Positions 1 through 12,898 of a DNA stretch of 64,000 bases are shown one piece after another. Numbering within the stretch: position 1 is the stretch's first letter; each line of letters starts with the position of its first letter. A program made the translations under genes and the position numbers. The notes beneath the pieces are model-generated. The model ran no database searches, was not told the origin of the DNA, and saw only the letters and a list, made by a program, of their open reading frames with translations. The stretch comes from Lethocerus indicus (Eukaryota; Arthropoda; Insecta; Hemiptera; Belostomatidae): the NCBI GenBank assembly GCA_019843655.1, contig JACDQD010000004.1:1-64000 (forward strand), read 5' to 3'.

Positions 1-3000
1 AATTTATTTTCGAATATCGATCCCATATTCCACAAGTGTACCAAAATGTGAGTTACACTTGCCCCTAAAACGGCGGTTGAAAATCGAAAATTTAGGTTTT
101 CGAAAATTTTCGAATATCGATCCCATATTTCACCCACAAGTGTAAGTGAGTTACACTTGCCCTAAAACGGCGGTTGAAAATCGAAAATTTAGGTTTGAAA
201 ATTTGAATATCGATCCCATATTTCACCCACAAGTGTACCAAAGTGAGTTACACTTGCCCTAAAACGGCGGGTTGAAAATCGAAAATTTAGTTTTTCGAAA
301 ATTTTCGAATATCGATCCCATATTTCACCCACAAGTGTACAAAGTGAGTTACACTTGCCTAAACGGCAGGTTGAAAATCGAAATTTAGGTTTTCGAAAAT
401 TTTCGAATATCGATCCCATATTCACCCACAAGTGTACCAATGTGAGTTACGCCTAAAACGGCGGGTTGAAAATCGAAAATTTAGGTTTTCGAAAATTTCG
501 AATATCGATCCCATATTCACCCACAAGTGTACCAAAGTGAGTTACACTTGCCCTAAAACGGGTTGAAAATCGAAAATTTAGGTTTTCGAAAATTTTCGAA
601 TATCGATCTTCACCCACAAGTGTACTGTGTTACGCCTAAAACGGCGGGTTGAAAATCGAAAATTTAGGTTTTCGAAAATTTTCGAATATCGATCCCATAT
701 TTCACCCACAAGTGTACCAATGTGAGTTACACTTGCCCTGAAAGGCGGTTGAAAATCGAAAATTTAGGTTTTCGAAAATTTCGAATATCGATCCCATATT
801 TCACCCACAAGTGTACCAATGAGTTACGCCCTTGAAAGGGCGGTTGAAAATCGAAATTTAGGTTTTCGAAAATTTTCGAATATCGATCCCATATTTCACC
901 CACAAGTGTACCAAAGTTACACTTGCCCTGAAGGTTTGAAAATCGAAAATTTAGGTTTTCGAAAATTTTCGAATATCGATCCCATTTTCCCCAGTGTACC
1001 AATGTGAGTTACACTTGCCCTAAAACGGCGGGTTGAAAATCGAAAATTTAGGTTTTCGAAAATTTTCGAATATCGATCCATATTTCACCACAAGTGTACC
1101 AATGTGAGTTACACTTGCCCTAAAGGGCGGTTGAAAATCAAAAAAGGTTTTCGAAAATTTTCGAATATCGATCCCATATTTCACCCACAAGTGTACCAGT
1201 TACACTTGCCCCTAAAACAGCGGGTTGAAAATCAAAAAAGGTTTTCGAAAATTTTCGAATATCGATCCCATATTTCACCCACAAGTGTACCAGTTACACT
1301 TGCCCCTAAAACAGCGGGTTGAAAATCGAAAATTTAGGTTTTCGAAAATTTTCGAATATCGATCCATATTTCACCACAAGTGTATACCAATGAGTTACAC
1401 TTGCCTAAAAGGCGGGTTGAAAATCGAAAATTTAGGTTTTCGAAAATTTTCGAATATCGATCCCATATTTCACCCACAAGTGTACCAATGTGAGTTACAC
1501 TTGCCCTAAAACAGCGGGTTGAAAATCGAAAATTTAGGTTTTCGAAATTTTGAATATCGATCCCATATTCACCCACAAGTGTACCAATGTGAGTTACACT
1601 TGCCCTGAAACGCAGGTTGAAAATCGAAAATTTAGGTTTTCGAAAATTTTGAATATCGATCCCATATTTCACCCACAAGTGTACCAATGTGAGTTACACT
1701 TGCCCCTAAAAGGCGGGTTGAAAATCGAAAATTTAGGTTTTCGAAAATTTTCAATCGATCCATATTTCCCACAAATGTACCAATGTGAGACACCCCTTAA
1801 ACAGCGGGTTGAAAATCGAAATTTAGGTTTTCGAAAATTTCGATATCGATCCATACACCCATGCCAATGTAGTTACACTTGCCCTGAAACAGCGGGTTGA
1901 AAATCGAAATTTAGGTTTTCGAAAATTTTCGAATATCGATCCATATTTCACCCACAAGTGTACCAAGTTACACTTGCCCTAAAACGGCGGGTTGAAAATC
2001 GAAAATTTAGGTTTTCGAAATTTTCGAATATCGATCCCATATTTCACCCACAAGTGTACCAATGTGAGTGGTACGCCCCTAAAACGGCGGGTTGAAAATC
2101 GAAAATTTAGGTTTTCGAAAATTTTCGAATATCGATCCCATATACCCACAAGGTACCAATGTGAGTTTGCCCCTGAAACGGCGGGTTGAAAATCGAAAAT
2201 TTAGGTTTTCGAAATTTTGAATATCGATCCTATTTCACCCACAAGTGTACTGTGAGTTACACTTGCCCTAAAAGGGCGGGTTGAAAATCGAAAATTGGTT
2301 TTCGAAAATTTTCGAATATCGATCCATATTTCACCCACAAGTGTACCAATGTGAGTTACACTTGCCCTGAAACGGCGGGTTGAAAATCGAAAATTTAGGT
2401 TTTCGAAATTTTCGAATATCGATCCCATATTCCACCCACAAGTGTACAATGTGAGTTACACTTGCCCTAAAGGCGGGTTGAAAATCGAAAATTTAGGTTT
2501 TCGAAAACGAATATCGATCCCATATTTCCACAAGTGTACCAATGTTACACTTGCCCCTAAAACGGCGGGTTGAAAATCGAAAATTTAGGTTTTAAAAATT
2601 TCAGATATCGATCCCATATTTCACCCACAAGTGTATGTGAGTTACTTGCCCTAGGCGGCGGGTTGAAAATCGAAAATTTAGGTTTTCGAAACCGAATATC
2701 GATCCCATATTTCCCACAAGTGTACCAATGTGAGTTACACTTGCCCTGAAACGGCGGGTTGAAAATCGAAAATTTAGGTTTTCGAAAATTTTCGAATATC
2801 GATCCCATATTCACCACAAGTGTACCAATGTGAGTTACACTTGCCCTAAAACAGCGGGTTGAAAATCGAAAATTTAGGTTTTCGAAAATTTTCGAATATC
2901 GATCCCATATTTCACCCACAAGTGTACCAATGTGAGTTACACTTGCCCTAAAACGGCGGTTGAAAATCGAAAATTTAGGTTTTCGAAAATTTTGAATATC

Positions 3001-6000
3001 GATCCCATATTTCACAAGTGTACCGTGAGTTACACTTGCCCTGAAACGGCGGGTTGAAAATCGAAAATTTAGGTTTTCGAAAATTTTCAGATATCGATCC
3101 CATATTTCACCCACAAGTGTACCAATGTGAGTTACACTTGCCTAAAAGGGCGGGTTGAAAATCGAAAATTAGGTTTTCGAAAATTTTCAATATCGATCCA
3201 TATTCCACCACAAGTGTACCAAAGTGAGTTACTTGCCCCTGAAACAGCGGGTTGAAAATCGAAAATTTAGTTTTCGAAAATTTTCGAATATCGATCCCAT
3301 ATTCCACCACAAGTGTACCAATGTGAGTTACACTTGCCCCTAAAAGGCGGGTTGAAAATCGAAAATTTAGGTTTTCGAAAATTTTCGAATATCGATCCCA
3401 TATTCCACCACAAGTGTACCAATGTGAGTTACACTTGCCCTAAAACGGCGGGTTGAAAATCGAAAATTTAGGTTTTCGAAAATTTTCGAATATCGATCCC
3501 ATATTTCCACCACAAGTGTACCAATGTGAGTTACACTTGCCCTAAAACGGCGGGTTGAAAATCGAAAATTTAGGTTTTCGAAAATTTTGAATATCGATCC
3601 TATTCACCCACAAGTGTACCAAAGTGAGTTACACTTGCCGAAACCGGGTTGAAAATCGAAAATTTAGGTTTTCGAAAATTTTCGAATATCGATCCCATAT
3701 TCACCCACAAGTGTACCAATGAGTTACGCCCTTTAAACGGCGGGTTGAAAATCGAAAATTTAGGTTTTCGAAAATTTTCGAATATCGATCCCATATTTCA
3801 CCCACAAGTGTACCAATGTGAGTTACACTTGCCCCTAAAACGGCGGGTTGAAAATCGAAAATTTAGGTTTTCGAAAATTTTCGAATATCGATCCATATTT
3901 CCCCACAAGTGTACCAATGTGAGTTACACTTGCCCCTAAAGGGCGGGTTGAAAATCGAAAATTTAGGTTTTCGAAAATTTTCGAATATCGATCCCATATT
4001 TCACCCACAAGTGTACCAATGTGAGTTACACTTGCCCTAAAGGCGGGTTGAAAATCGAAAATTTAGGTTTTCGAAAATTTTCGAATATCGATCCCATATT
4101 TCACCCACAAGTGTACCAATGTGAGTTACACTTGCCCTGAAACGGCGGGTTGAAAATCGAAAATTTAGGTTTTCGAAAATTTTCGAATATCGATCCCATA
4201 TTTCACCCACAAGTGTACCAATGTGAGTTACACTTGCCCTAAAGGGCGGGTTGAAAATCGAAAATTTAGGTTTTCGAAAATTTTCGAATATCGATCCCAT
4301 ATTTCACCCACAAGTGTACCAATGTGAGTTACACTTGCCCTAAAGGGCGGGTTGAAAATCGAAAATTTAGGTTTTCGAAAATTTTCGAATATCGATCCCA
4401 TATTTCACCCACAAGTGTACCAATGTGAGTTACACTTGCCCTAAAAGGCGGGTTGAAAATCGAAAATTTAGGTTTTCGAAAATTTTCGAATATCGATCCC
4501 ATATTCCACCCACAAGTGTACCAATGTGAGTTACACTTGAAAAGAACGGGTTGAAAATCGAAAATTTAGGTTTTCGAAAATTTTCGAGATATCGATCATA
4601 TTTCACACAAGTGTACCAATGTGAGTTACACTTGCCCTAAACAGCGGGTTGAAAATCGAAAATTTAGGTTTTCGAAAATTTTCGAATATCGATCCCATAT
4701 TTCACCCACAAGTGTACCAATGTGAGTTACACTTGCCCTAAAGGCGGGTTGAAAATCGAAAATTTAGGTTTTCGAAATTTTCGAATATCGATCCCATATT
4801 TCACCCACAAGTGCCAATGAGTTACACTTGCCCCTAAAGGGCGGGTTGAAAATCGAAAATTTAGGTTTTCGAAAATTTTCGAATATCGATCCATATTCCA
4901 CCCACAAGTGTACCAATGTGAGTTACGCCCTTGGCGGGTTGAAAATCGAAAATTTAGGTTTTCGAAAATTTTCGAATATCGATCCCATATTTCACCCACA
5001 ATGCCAATGTGAGTTACTTGCCCTAAGGCGGGTTGAAAATCGAAAATTTAGGTTTTCGAAAATTTTCGAATATCGATCCCATATTTCACCCACAAGTGTA
5101 CCAATGTGAGTTACACTTGCCCTAAGGCGGGTTGAAAATCGAAAATTTAGGTTTTCGAAAATTTTCGAATATCGATCCCATATTTCACCACAAATGTACC
5201 AATGTGAGTTACACTTGCCCTAAAGGGGCGGGTTGAAAATCGAAAATTTAGGTTTTCGAAAATTTTCGAATATCGATCCCATATTTCACCCACAAGTGTA
5301 CCAATGTGAGTTACACTTGCCCTAAAACGGGTTGAAAATCGAAAATTTAGGTTTTCGAAAATTTTCGAATATCGATCCCATATTCACCCACAAGTGTACC
5401 AATGAGTTACACTTGCCCTAAAAGGGCGGGTTGAAAATCGAAAATTTAGGTTTTTCGAAAATTTTCGAATATCGATCCCATATTTCACCCACAAGTGTAC
5501 CAATGTGAGTTACACTTGCCCCTAAAAGGGCGGGTTGAAAATCGAAAATTTAGGTTTTTCGAAAATTTTCGAATATCGATCCCATATTTCACCCACAAGT
5601 GTACCAATGTGAGTTACACTTGCCCCTAAAAGGCGGGTTGAAAATCGAAAATTTAGGTTTTCGAAAATTTTCGAATATCGATCCCATATTTCACCCACAA
5701 GTGTACCAATGTGAGTTACACTTGCCCTAAAGGCGGGTTGAAAATCGAAATTTAGGTTTTCGAAAATTTTCGAATATCGATCCCATATTTCACCCACAAG
5801 TGTAAATGTGAGTTACACTTGCCCTAAAGGGCGGGTTGAAAATCGAAAATTTAGGTTTTCGAAAATTTTCGAATATCGATCCCATATTTCACCCACAAGT
5901 GTACCAATGTGAGTTACACTTGCCCCTAAAGGGCGGGTTGAAAATCGAAAATTTAGGTTTTCGAAAATTTTTCGAATATCGATCTTCACCACAAGTGTAC

Positions 6001-6060
6001 CAATGTGAGTTACACTTGCCCCTGAAACAGCGGGTTGAAAATCGAAATTTAGGTTTTCGA
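1..6060. repeat. Satellite A: ~100 bp tandem array
   Basis: About 60 head-to-tail copies of a unit near 100 bp. Landmarks in each copy are GGGTTGAAAATCG, GGTTTTCGAAAATTTTCG, AATATCGATCCCATATTTC, CACCCACAAGTGTACC and GAGTTACACTTGCCC. Between 4.0 and 5.9 kb the copies are nearly identical and about 101 bp apart. Towards the left edge many copies carry 1-10 bp deletions, so the apparent period falls. The unit contains internal palindromes (TTTTCGAAAATTTTCGAA and ATCGAT). Reading frames here repeat the same peptide in all frames and are not genes. The array begins outside the window and ends abruptly at about 6060 against satellite B. It probably lies in a TTC1 intron, because TTC1's 3' exons follow at 12.6 kb and no earlier exon is visible. 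Confidence 0.95.
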
Positions 6061-9000
6061 AAATTTTTAAAAACCCATTTTGGTCAAAATGTCGCATTTT
6101 TTGGCCTTTTTGCGTCTAAAATAGCATTAGGCCAATTTTCGTCTAGAAACCGATTGGGCCTTTTTCGTCAAAAATGCATTTTGGGCCCTAAAACCCATTT
6201 TTGGCCTAATGCAGTCACGGCATTTTGAATCTCTAAACGCCATTTTGTGAATGTCGCATATTTAGACCATTTTGCGTCTAAAAACGCCATTTTGAGTATC
6301 AAAATGTCGCATTTTTAGACCTTTCGTCTAAAATAATTTTAGGCCATTTTGCGTCTAAACCCATTTTTGGCCTAAAACCAATTTTCGGCAATTTTGGGTC
6401 TAAAGGCCATTTTGTATCTAAATGTATCGCATTTTAGTTTTGCGTCTAAAAATGTCATTTTGGGCCAATTTGCTTCGAAACCCCATTTTGGGCCTTTTTT
6501 GTCTAAAAGCGCATTTTGGCCTAAAACCAATTTTTGGATCAAATTCACTTTGCATTTCTGGACCATTTTACATCCAAAATTTTGGGCCTAAAACCAATTT
6601 TTCTGGCAATTTTGCGTCTAAAAGCACGTTTCTAAATGTCGCATTTTTGGCCTTTTGCGATCTAAAATAGCATTTTAGGCCAATTTGCGTCAAAATAATT
6701 TTGCGTCCTAAAACAGCATTTTGGGCTAATTTTGCATCTAAAACCATTTTAGGGCCAAAATGTCGCTTGAATACATTTTATAAAACCGCATTTTTGGGCC
6801 TAAAACCAATTTTCTAAAGATTTTGCGTCTAAAAGCCACATTTTTGTGTCTAAATGTCGCATTTTAGACCTTTTGCGTCAAAATAACATTTTAGACCCAA
6901 TTTTGCGTCAAAACTTTGCGTCTAAAAACAGCATTTTGGGCTAATTTTGCATCTAAAACCATTTTGGGCCAAAATGTCGCATTTGGGCCATTTTGCGTCT
7001 AAAACCGCATTTTGGCCTAAAAGCCAATTTTGGGTCAAATTTCGCATTCTGGATACCCACACATCTAAAACCCATTTTGGCCTAAAACCAATTTTTGGTT
7101 TTGCGTCTAAAACAGCATTTTGAACCCAATTTTGCGTCAAAACCATTTTAGGCCAAAATCATTTTTGGTCATTTTGTCAAAACGCCATTTTAATATCAAA
7201 ATGTCGCATTGGGCCTTTTTTGCGTCTAAAAAATGGTATTTACCGATTTGTTCAAAACCATTTTGGGCCAATTTTGTCACAAAAGCGCATTTTTGGCCTA
7301 AAACATTTTGAGATCCATTGTCGCATTTTGGGCATTTTGCGTCTAAAACACATTTTGGCCTAAAACCAATTTTTGGCATTTTTGGGTCAAAAACCCATTT
7401 TGGGTCTAAATGTCACATTTTGGCCTAAAACCAATTTTTGGCATTTTTGGGTCAAAAACCCATTTTGGGTCTAAATGTCACTTTTGGGCCTTTGCGTCTA
7501 AAATAGCATTTTTGGGCCATTTTGCGTCTAAAACCCCCTTTTTGTCCAAAACAGCATTTTGGGTCATTTTTGCGTTTAAAAACCCCATTTTTGGGCCTAA
7601 AAACCAATTTCTACCATATTTTGATCTAAAACCATTTGTCAAAATGTCGCATTGGGCCTTTTAAGTCTAAAAATAGCATTTTGCGTCTAAAACCCATTTT
7701 GGCCTAAAACCCAATTTTCTGTATTTTCGGTCTAAAACCATTTTGTGTCTAAATGTCGCATTTTGGGGCCAATTTGCGTCTAAAAGCCATTTTTGGGCCT
7801 TTTTTTGTCTAAAACAATTTTGGGTCCAATTTTGCGTTTAAAACCCATTTTGGGCCAAAATGTCGCATATTTAGGCCATTTTTGCGTCTAAAACCGCATT
7901 TTGGGCCTAAAACCCAATTTTTTGGGTCAAAATTTCGTTACAGGATAATTTTGCGTCTAAAACCCATTTTGGGCCTAAAACCAATTTTAGGCAATTTTGC
8001 GTCTAAAAGCACATTTTTGTGTCTAAATGTCGCATTTTTGGGCCTTTTGCGTCTAAAAATAGCATTTTTGGGCAATTTTGCGTCTAGAAACCCCATTTTG
8101 GGTCTTTTTTCGTCTAAAATAGCATTTTGGGCCTAAAACCAATTTTGCGTCTAAAACAGCACATTTTGGGCCTAATTTTGCATCTAAAAACCATTTTTAG
8201 GCCAAAATGTCCATATTTGGGCCATTTTCGTCTAAAACCCATTTTGTCAAAATGTCGCATTTTTGGGCCTTTTGCGTCTAAAACAATTTTTAGCCATTTT
8301 GCGTCAAAGTTTTTGTCTAAATGTCATTTTGGGCCAATTTGCGTCTAAAACCCATTTTTTGGCCTAAAACCAATTTTGCGTCTAAAACAACATTTTTGGG
8401 CTAATTTTGCATCTAAAACCCATTTTGGGCTAAAATGTCGCATATTGTGGGCCATTTTCGTCTAAAACCATTTTTCAATGTCAAATGTCGCATTTTGGGC
8501 CATTTTGCGTCTAAAACGCCATTTTGTGTCAAAATGTCGCATTTTGGGTTTTCGTCTAAAATAGCATTTTTAGGCCATTTTTGCGTCTAAAACCCCATTT
8601 TGGCCTAAAAGCCAATTTTCTGGCAATTTTGGGTCTAAAACCCATTTTTGTGTCTAAATGTCGCATTTTTGGGCCTTTTGCGTCTAAAATAGCATTTTAG
8701 GCAATTTTGCCAAAACCATTTTGGGCCTTTTTGATCTAAAACGCATTTTTTTGGCCTAAAACCCAATTTTGGGTCAAAATTTCATTTTGGACCATTTTGT
8801 TAAAACCCATTTTGGGCCTAAAACCAATTTTCTGGCAATTTTGCGTCTAAAAATTTTTTTTATTCTAAATGTTCATATTTTGGGCTTTTGCGTCTAAAAT
8901 AGCATTTTGGGTAATTTTGCGTCTAAAATAATTTTGCGTCTAAAACAGCATTTTTGGGCTAATTTTGCGTTAAAACCATTTTTGGCCAAAATGTCGCTTA

Positions 9001-12000
9001 TTTGGGCCATTTTGCGTCTAAAACCGCATTTTGGGCCTAAAACCAATTTTGGGTCAAATTTCGCATTTCTGGACCATTTTACATCTAAAACCCATTTTTA
9101 GACCTAAAACCAATTTTCTGGCATTTTGCGTCTAAAAGCACATTTTTATTGTCCTAAATGTCTTTTGGGCCTTTTTCACGTCTAAAAATAGCATTTTTGG
9201 GCCTAAAACCAATTTTGCGTCTAAAACAGCATTTTTGGCTAATTTTGCATCTAAAACCCATTTTAGGCCCAAAATGTCGCATATTTGGGCATTTTTCGTC
9301 TAAAACCCCATTTTGTGTCAAATGTATGTCGCATTTTTGGGCCTTTTGCGTCTAAAACAGTATTTTTTAGACATTTTGCATCAAAATCCATTTTTTATGT
9401 CTAAATGTCGTATTTTGGGCCTTTTGCGTCTATAAATAGCATTTTAGACCAATTTGCGTCTAAAACCCATTTTGGGCCTAAAACAATTTTCTGGCAATTT
9501 TGCGTCTAAAACCCTATTTTGTGTCTAAATGTCGCATTTTGGCCCTTTTGCGTCTATAAATAGCATTTTAAGGCCAATTGCGTCTAGAAAACCATTTTTG
9601 GGTCTTTTTCGTCTAAAAATAGCATTTTTTAGAGTAAAACCATTTTTGGCTAAAACAATTTTTGGCAATTTTGCGTCTAAAACAGCATTTTGAATAATTT
9701 GCATCAAAACATTTTGGGCCAAAATGTCCGCATATTTGGTCCATTTTGCGTCTAAAAACGCCATTTTTGTCAAAATGTCGATTTTATTCCATTTCATTCC
9801 ATTCCATTCCATTTTGGGATCATTTCATTCCATCCATTTGGCCTAAAAATTCCATTTTGATCCATAATTTTAATGTCAAAATCACATTTTGGGCCTTTCA
9901 AATGTTTTGTTTTTATTTCAGGCTTAATTTTGTTTTCAGTCAAAGCCCCATTTTTCATCATCAGGATTTTAGGCCAATTGCGTCTAAAACCAATTTTAGG
10001 CCTTTTTGTCTAAAATCAGCATTTTGGGTCATATTTGCGTTTAAAAACATTTTGGGCCAAAATGTATCACATATTTGGATTATTTTGCGTCTAAAACCGC
10101 ATTTTGGGCCTCCGTAATTTTTGGTCCAAAATTCGCATTTGGACCATTTTCATCTAAACCATTTTGGGCCTAAACAATTTTCTGGAATTTTTGCGTCTAA
10201 AAACCCATTTTGTGTCAAAATCGCATTTGGGCCTTTGCGTCTAAAATAATTTTTGAATCAATTTGCATCTAAAACCCATTTTGGGCCAAAATGTCGCTTT
10301 TTAGGCCATTTTGCGTCTAAAACCGCATTTTGGGCCTAAAACCAATTTTTAAGGTCATTCGCATTTTTGAACCATTTTGCATCTAAAACCCCATTTTGGG
10401 CCTAAAACCCCTTTTCTGGCAATTTTTTCGTCTAAAAACACATTTTTGTGTCTAAATGTCATTTTAGGCCTTTTGCGTCTAAAAATAGCATTTTAGGCCA
10501 ATTTGCGTCTAAAACCCCATTTTTGGTCTTTTTTTTCTAATCTAAAAGTCTAAAATACCATTTTTGCATCTAAAACCAATTTTGCGTCTAAACAGCATTT
10601 TGGGCTAATTGCATCTAAAACCCATTTTTGGGCCAAAATGTCATTATTTGGTATTTTGCGTCTAAAAACCCAGTTTGTGTCCAAATGTCGCATTTTGGGC
10701 CTTTTCGTCTAAAACAGCATTTTTACATCTAAAAACCCATCTTTGGGCCTTTTTCGTCTAAAACAAGCTTATTTTACATCTAAAAAGAAAACCATTTTTA
10801 CCAAAAGTCATTTTGGGCCAATTTTCGTCTAAAAAACCGCATTCTTGGGCCGATTTGCGTAAAAACCCATTTTCCCTAAAACCGCATTTTTACTTTAAAA
10901 CGGGATTCTTCGGTCAATTTTGCGTCTAGAAACTGCATTTTTGAGCCGATTTGGGATAAAAACCCATTCTTGGGCCTATGAACCGTATTTTGGGTCTAAA
11001 ACCCCCTATTGGGCCTAAAACCTTTGGAACCAAAACCGCATTTTCGTCTAAAACCCATTTTGGTAATAAAACCGCATATTTTAGCAAATTTTGCGTCTGA
11101 AAACCCATTTTCGGGCTTAAAATTGCATTTTGGGCAATTTGGGTAATATAACCAGCATTTTGAGCGGATTTTTTGCATAGGTACCCTATTTTTGGGCTGA
11201 TTTTGTAGTGCAAAATAGGCTTGAAACAAATTTTTGATCAAGAAAAGTTAGATTTTCTACAGAAAACTGGGTTTGTGAATGCGGTTTTGTCCCTGAAAAG
11301 ATGTTTTAGACCCGAATTTGGTTGATAGGCCCAAGAATATGGTTTGTTGGGGTAAAATGGCCGAAAAAATTTTAGGCGTAAAATTCCCAAAATGCGGCAC
11401 CCGAAAAGGTTTAAGACGCAGAAATGGACGAAAAAAGGTTTTTGAACAAAAATGGGGTTTTGAGACCTAAATTTGGCGCGGTTTCTAGGCCCGAAAATGG
11501 GTTTAAGACGCAAAGATGGAGCGAAAATGCGGTTTTAGGCCAAAGAGTTTTTAGACCCAAAATTGGCTAAAACTGTGAATTTTAGGGCCGAAAATGAGGT
11601 TTTGAGACGCAGAAATGGCCCAAAACGCGGTTTTATGACCAAAATGGGTAGTCGCAAAATTGGGCAAAAAATGCGGTTTTTAGGCCGAAAAATGCGCAAT
11701 TAAGACGCAAAATTGGCCCATAAATGCCGCTTTTAGTCCCGAAAATAACGTTTTAAGACGCAGAAATGGCCCAAAATGGGTTTTAGACCAAAATGGGGTT
11801 TTCAGACGCAAAAAATGGGTTTTAGGCCCGAAAATGGGGTTTTCAATTTAGGCCCACATCGGGCTCAGAAAGTTTTGGCCCAAAGGTTTTAGACGGAAAA
11901 TGGGAACACGTTTCGGGCCGAAAACAGGGTTTCTAGACGCAAAGATGGGGCGAAATGCGGCAGAGCAGCAAAGGCCCGATAATGATGTTTTGACGCAGAA

Positions 12001-12575
12001 ATAGAGCGAAAATGAGGATTTTAGGCCCATAAAAGTTTTTAGACGCAAAATGGGCAAAATGCGGTTTTAATGTAAAAATTGGTTTTAAGAGACGAACAAT
12101 TGGCCGAAATGGCCTAAAATACGAAAATAGGGTTTCTAGACCATAATTAGCAAAGTGCAATTTTAGGCCCGAAATGAGGGTTTTGAAGTTGCAGAAATAT
12201 TTAAAAATGCGGTTTTAGACGGAAAATTGGGCAAAAATGCAGTTTTAAATAAAAGTACCTGAACATAAGTATTAAAATGCCGATTTTAGTCAATGGAGTT
12301 TAGACGTAAAATGGCCCAAAAATGCGGTTTTTGACGCAAATTGGGCAAAAAATGCAGTTTTAGGCTCAAAATTGGTTTTAGACAAAAATTAACCCATAAA
12401 TGCCGCTTTTCCCGAAATGAGGTTTTGAGAGCAAATGCCGATTTTCCTGAAAAAATGGGCATGACCGTTTTAGGCCCAAAATTGCGGTTTTTAGACGCAA
12501 AATTGGGCCAAAAATGCCAAGTTTAAACCCGAAAATAAGGTTTAAGAGGCAGAAATGGCCCGAAAATGCTGTTTT
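6061..12575. repeat. Satellite B: ~40 bp degenerate array with an internal strand switch
   Basis: A degenerate array built of modules such as TTTTGCGTCTAAAACCCATT, TTTTGGGCCTAAAACCAATT and AAAATGTCGCATTTTGGGCC. From about 6.06 to 10.9 kb the modules read in this orientation. From about 11.25 to 12.57 kb the same modules appear as reverse complements (for example GTTTTAGACGCAAAATGGCC and AAAATGCGGTTTTAGGCCCG). The change takes place across roughly 10.9-11.25 kb, where copies are most diverged. A short TTCCA-rich patch sits at about 9780-9835. Satellite B abuts the 3' TTC1 exons and is related to a second block at 62.1-63.0 kb. No coding exon was recognised in it. Confidence 0.93.
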
Positions 12576-12618
12576 TTAATTTACGTTATTTAACTGTTGT
12601 ACGCATTTCTGTTTATAG

Positions 12619-12862
12619 GAGTTGAACGATCCGCTATCGAAGATTGTGGCCGGGCCATTCAGAACGACGCCGGCTATTTGAAGGCGTTGATGCAGGGCCA
12701 GCTCTCTACCTCAGTGGGGCGTGGGGGGCGGTGCTGGGGGCGGTGGAGGCGGGGCGGTGGCCAGCTGGAAGAAGCTTTGGCCGACTACAAGAGGGTGCTG
12801 GAACTGGACCCGTCCAACAGAGGCACTCAGGCGAACAGGTAGGCACTCTGACCTGTTATACC

Positions 12863-12898
<36 letters not shown>

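Noticed and set aside
2557..3114. 185-codon frame in satellite A
   Set aside because: The same peptide recurs with each unit and in several frames; no selection on coding.
1..6060. Tandem repeat with constant unit resembling a CRISPR array
   Set aside because: Units of ~100 bp have no unique spacers, and the genome is clearly eukaryotic; a satellite.
9776..9840. TTCCA-rich patch resembling a simple pericentromeric satellite
   Set aside because: Only about 60 bp long and embedded in satellite B; no evidence for a centromeric array.
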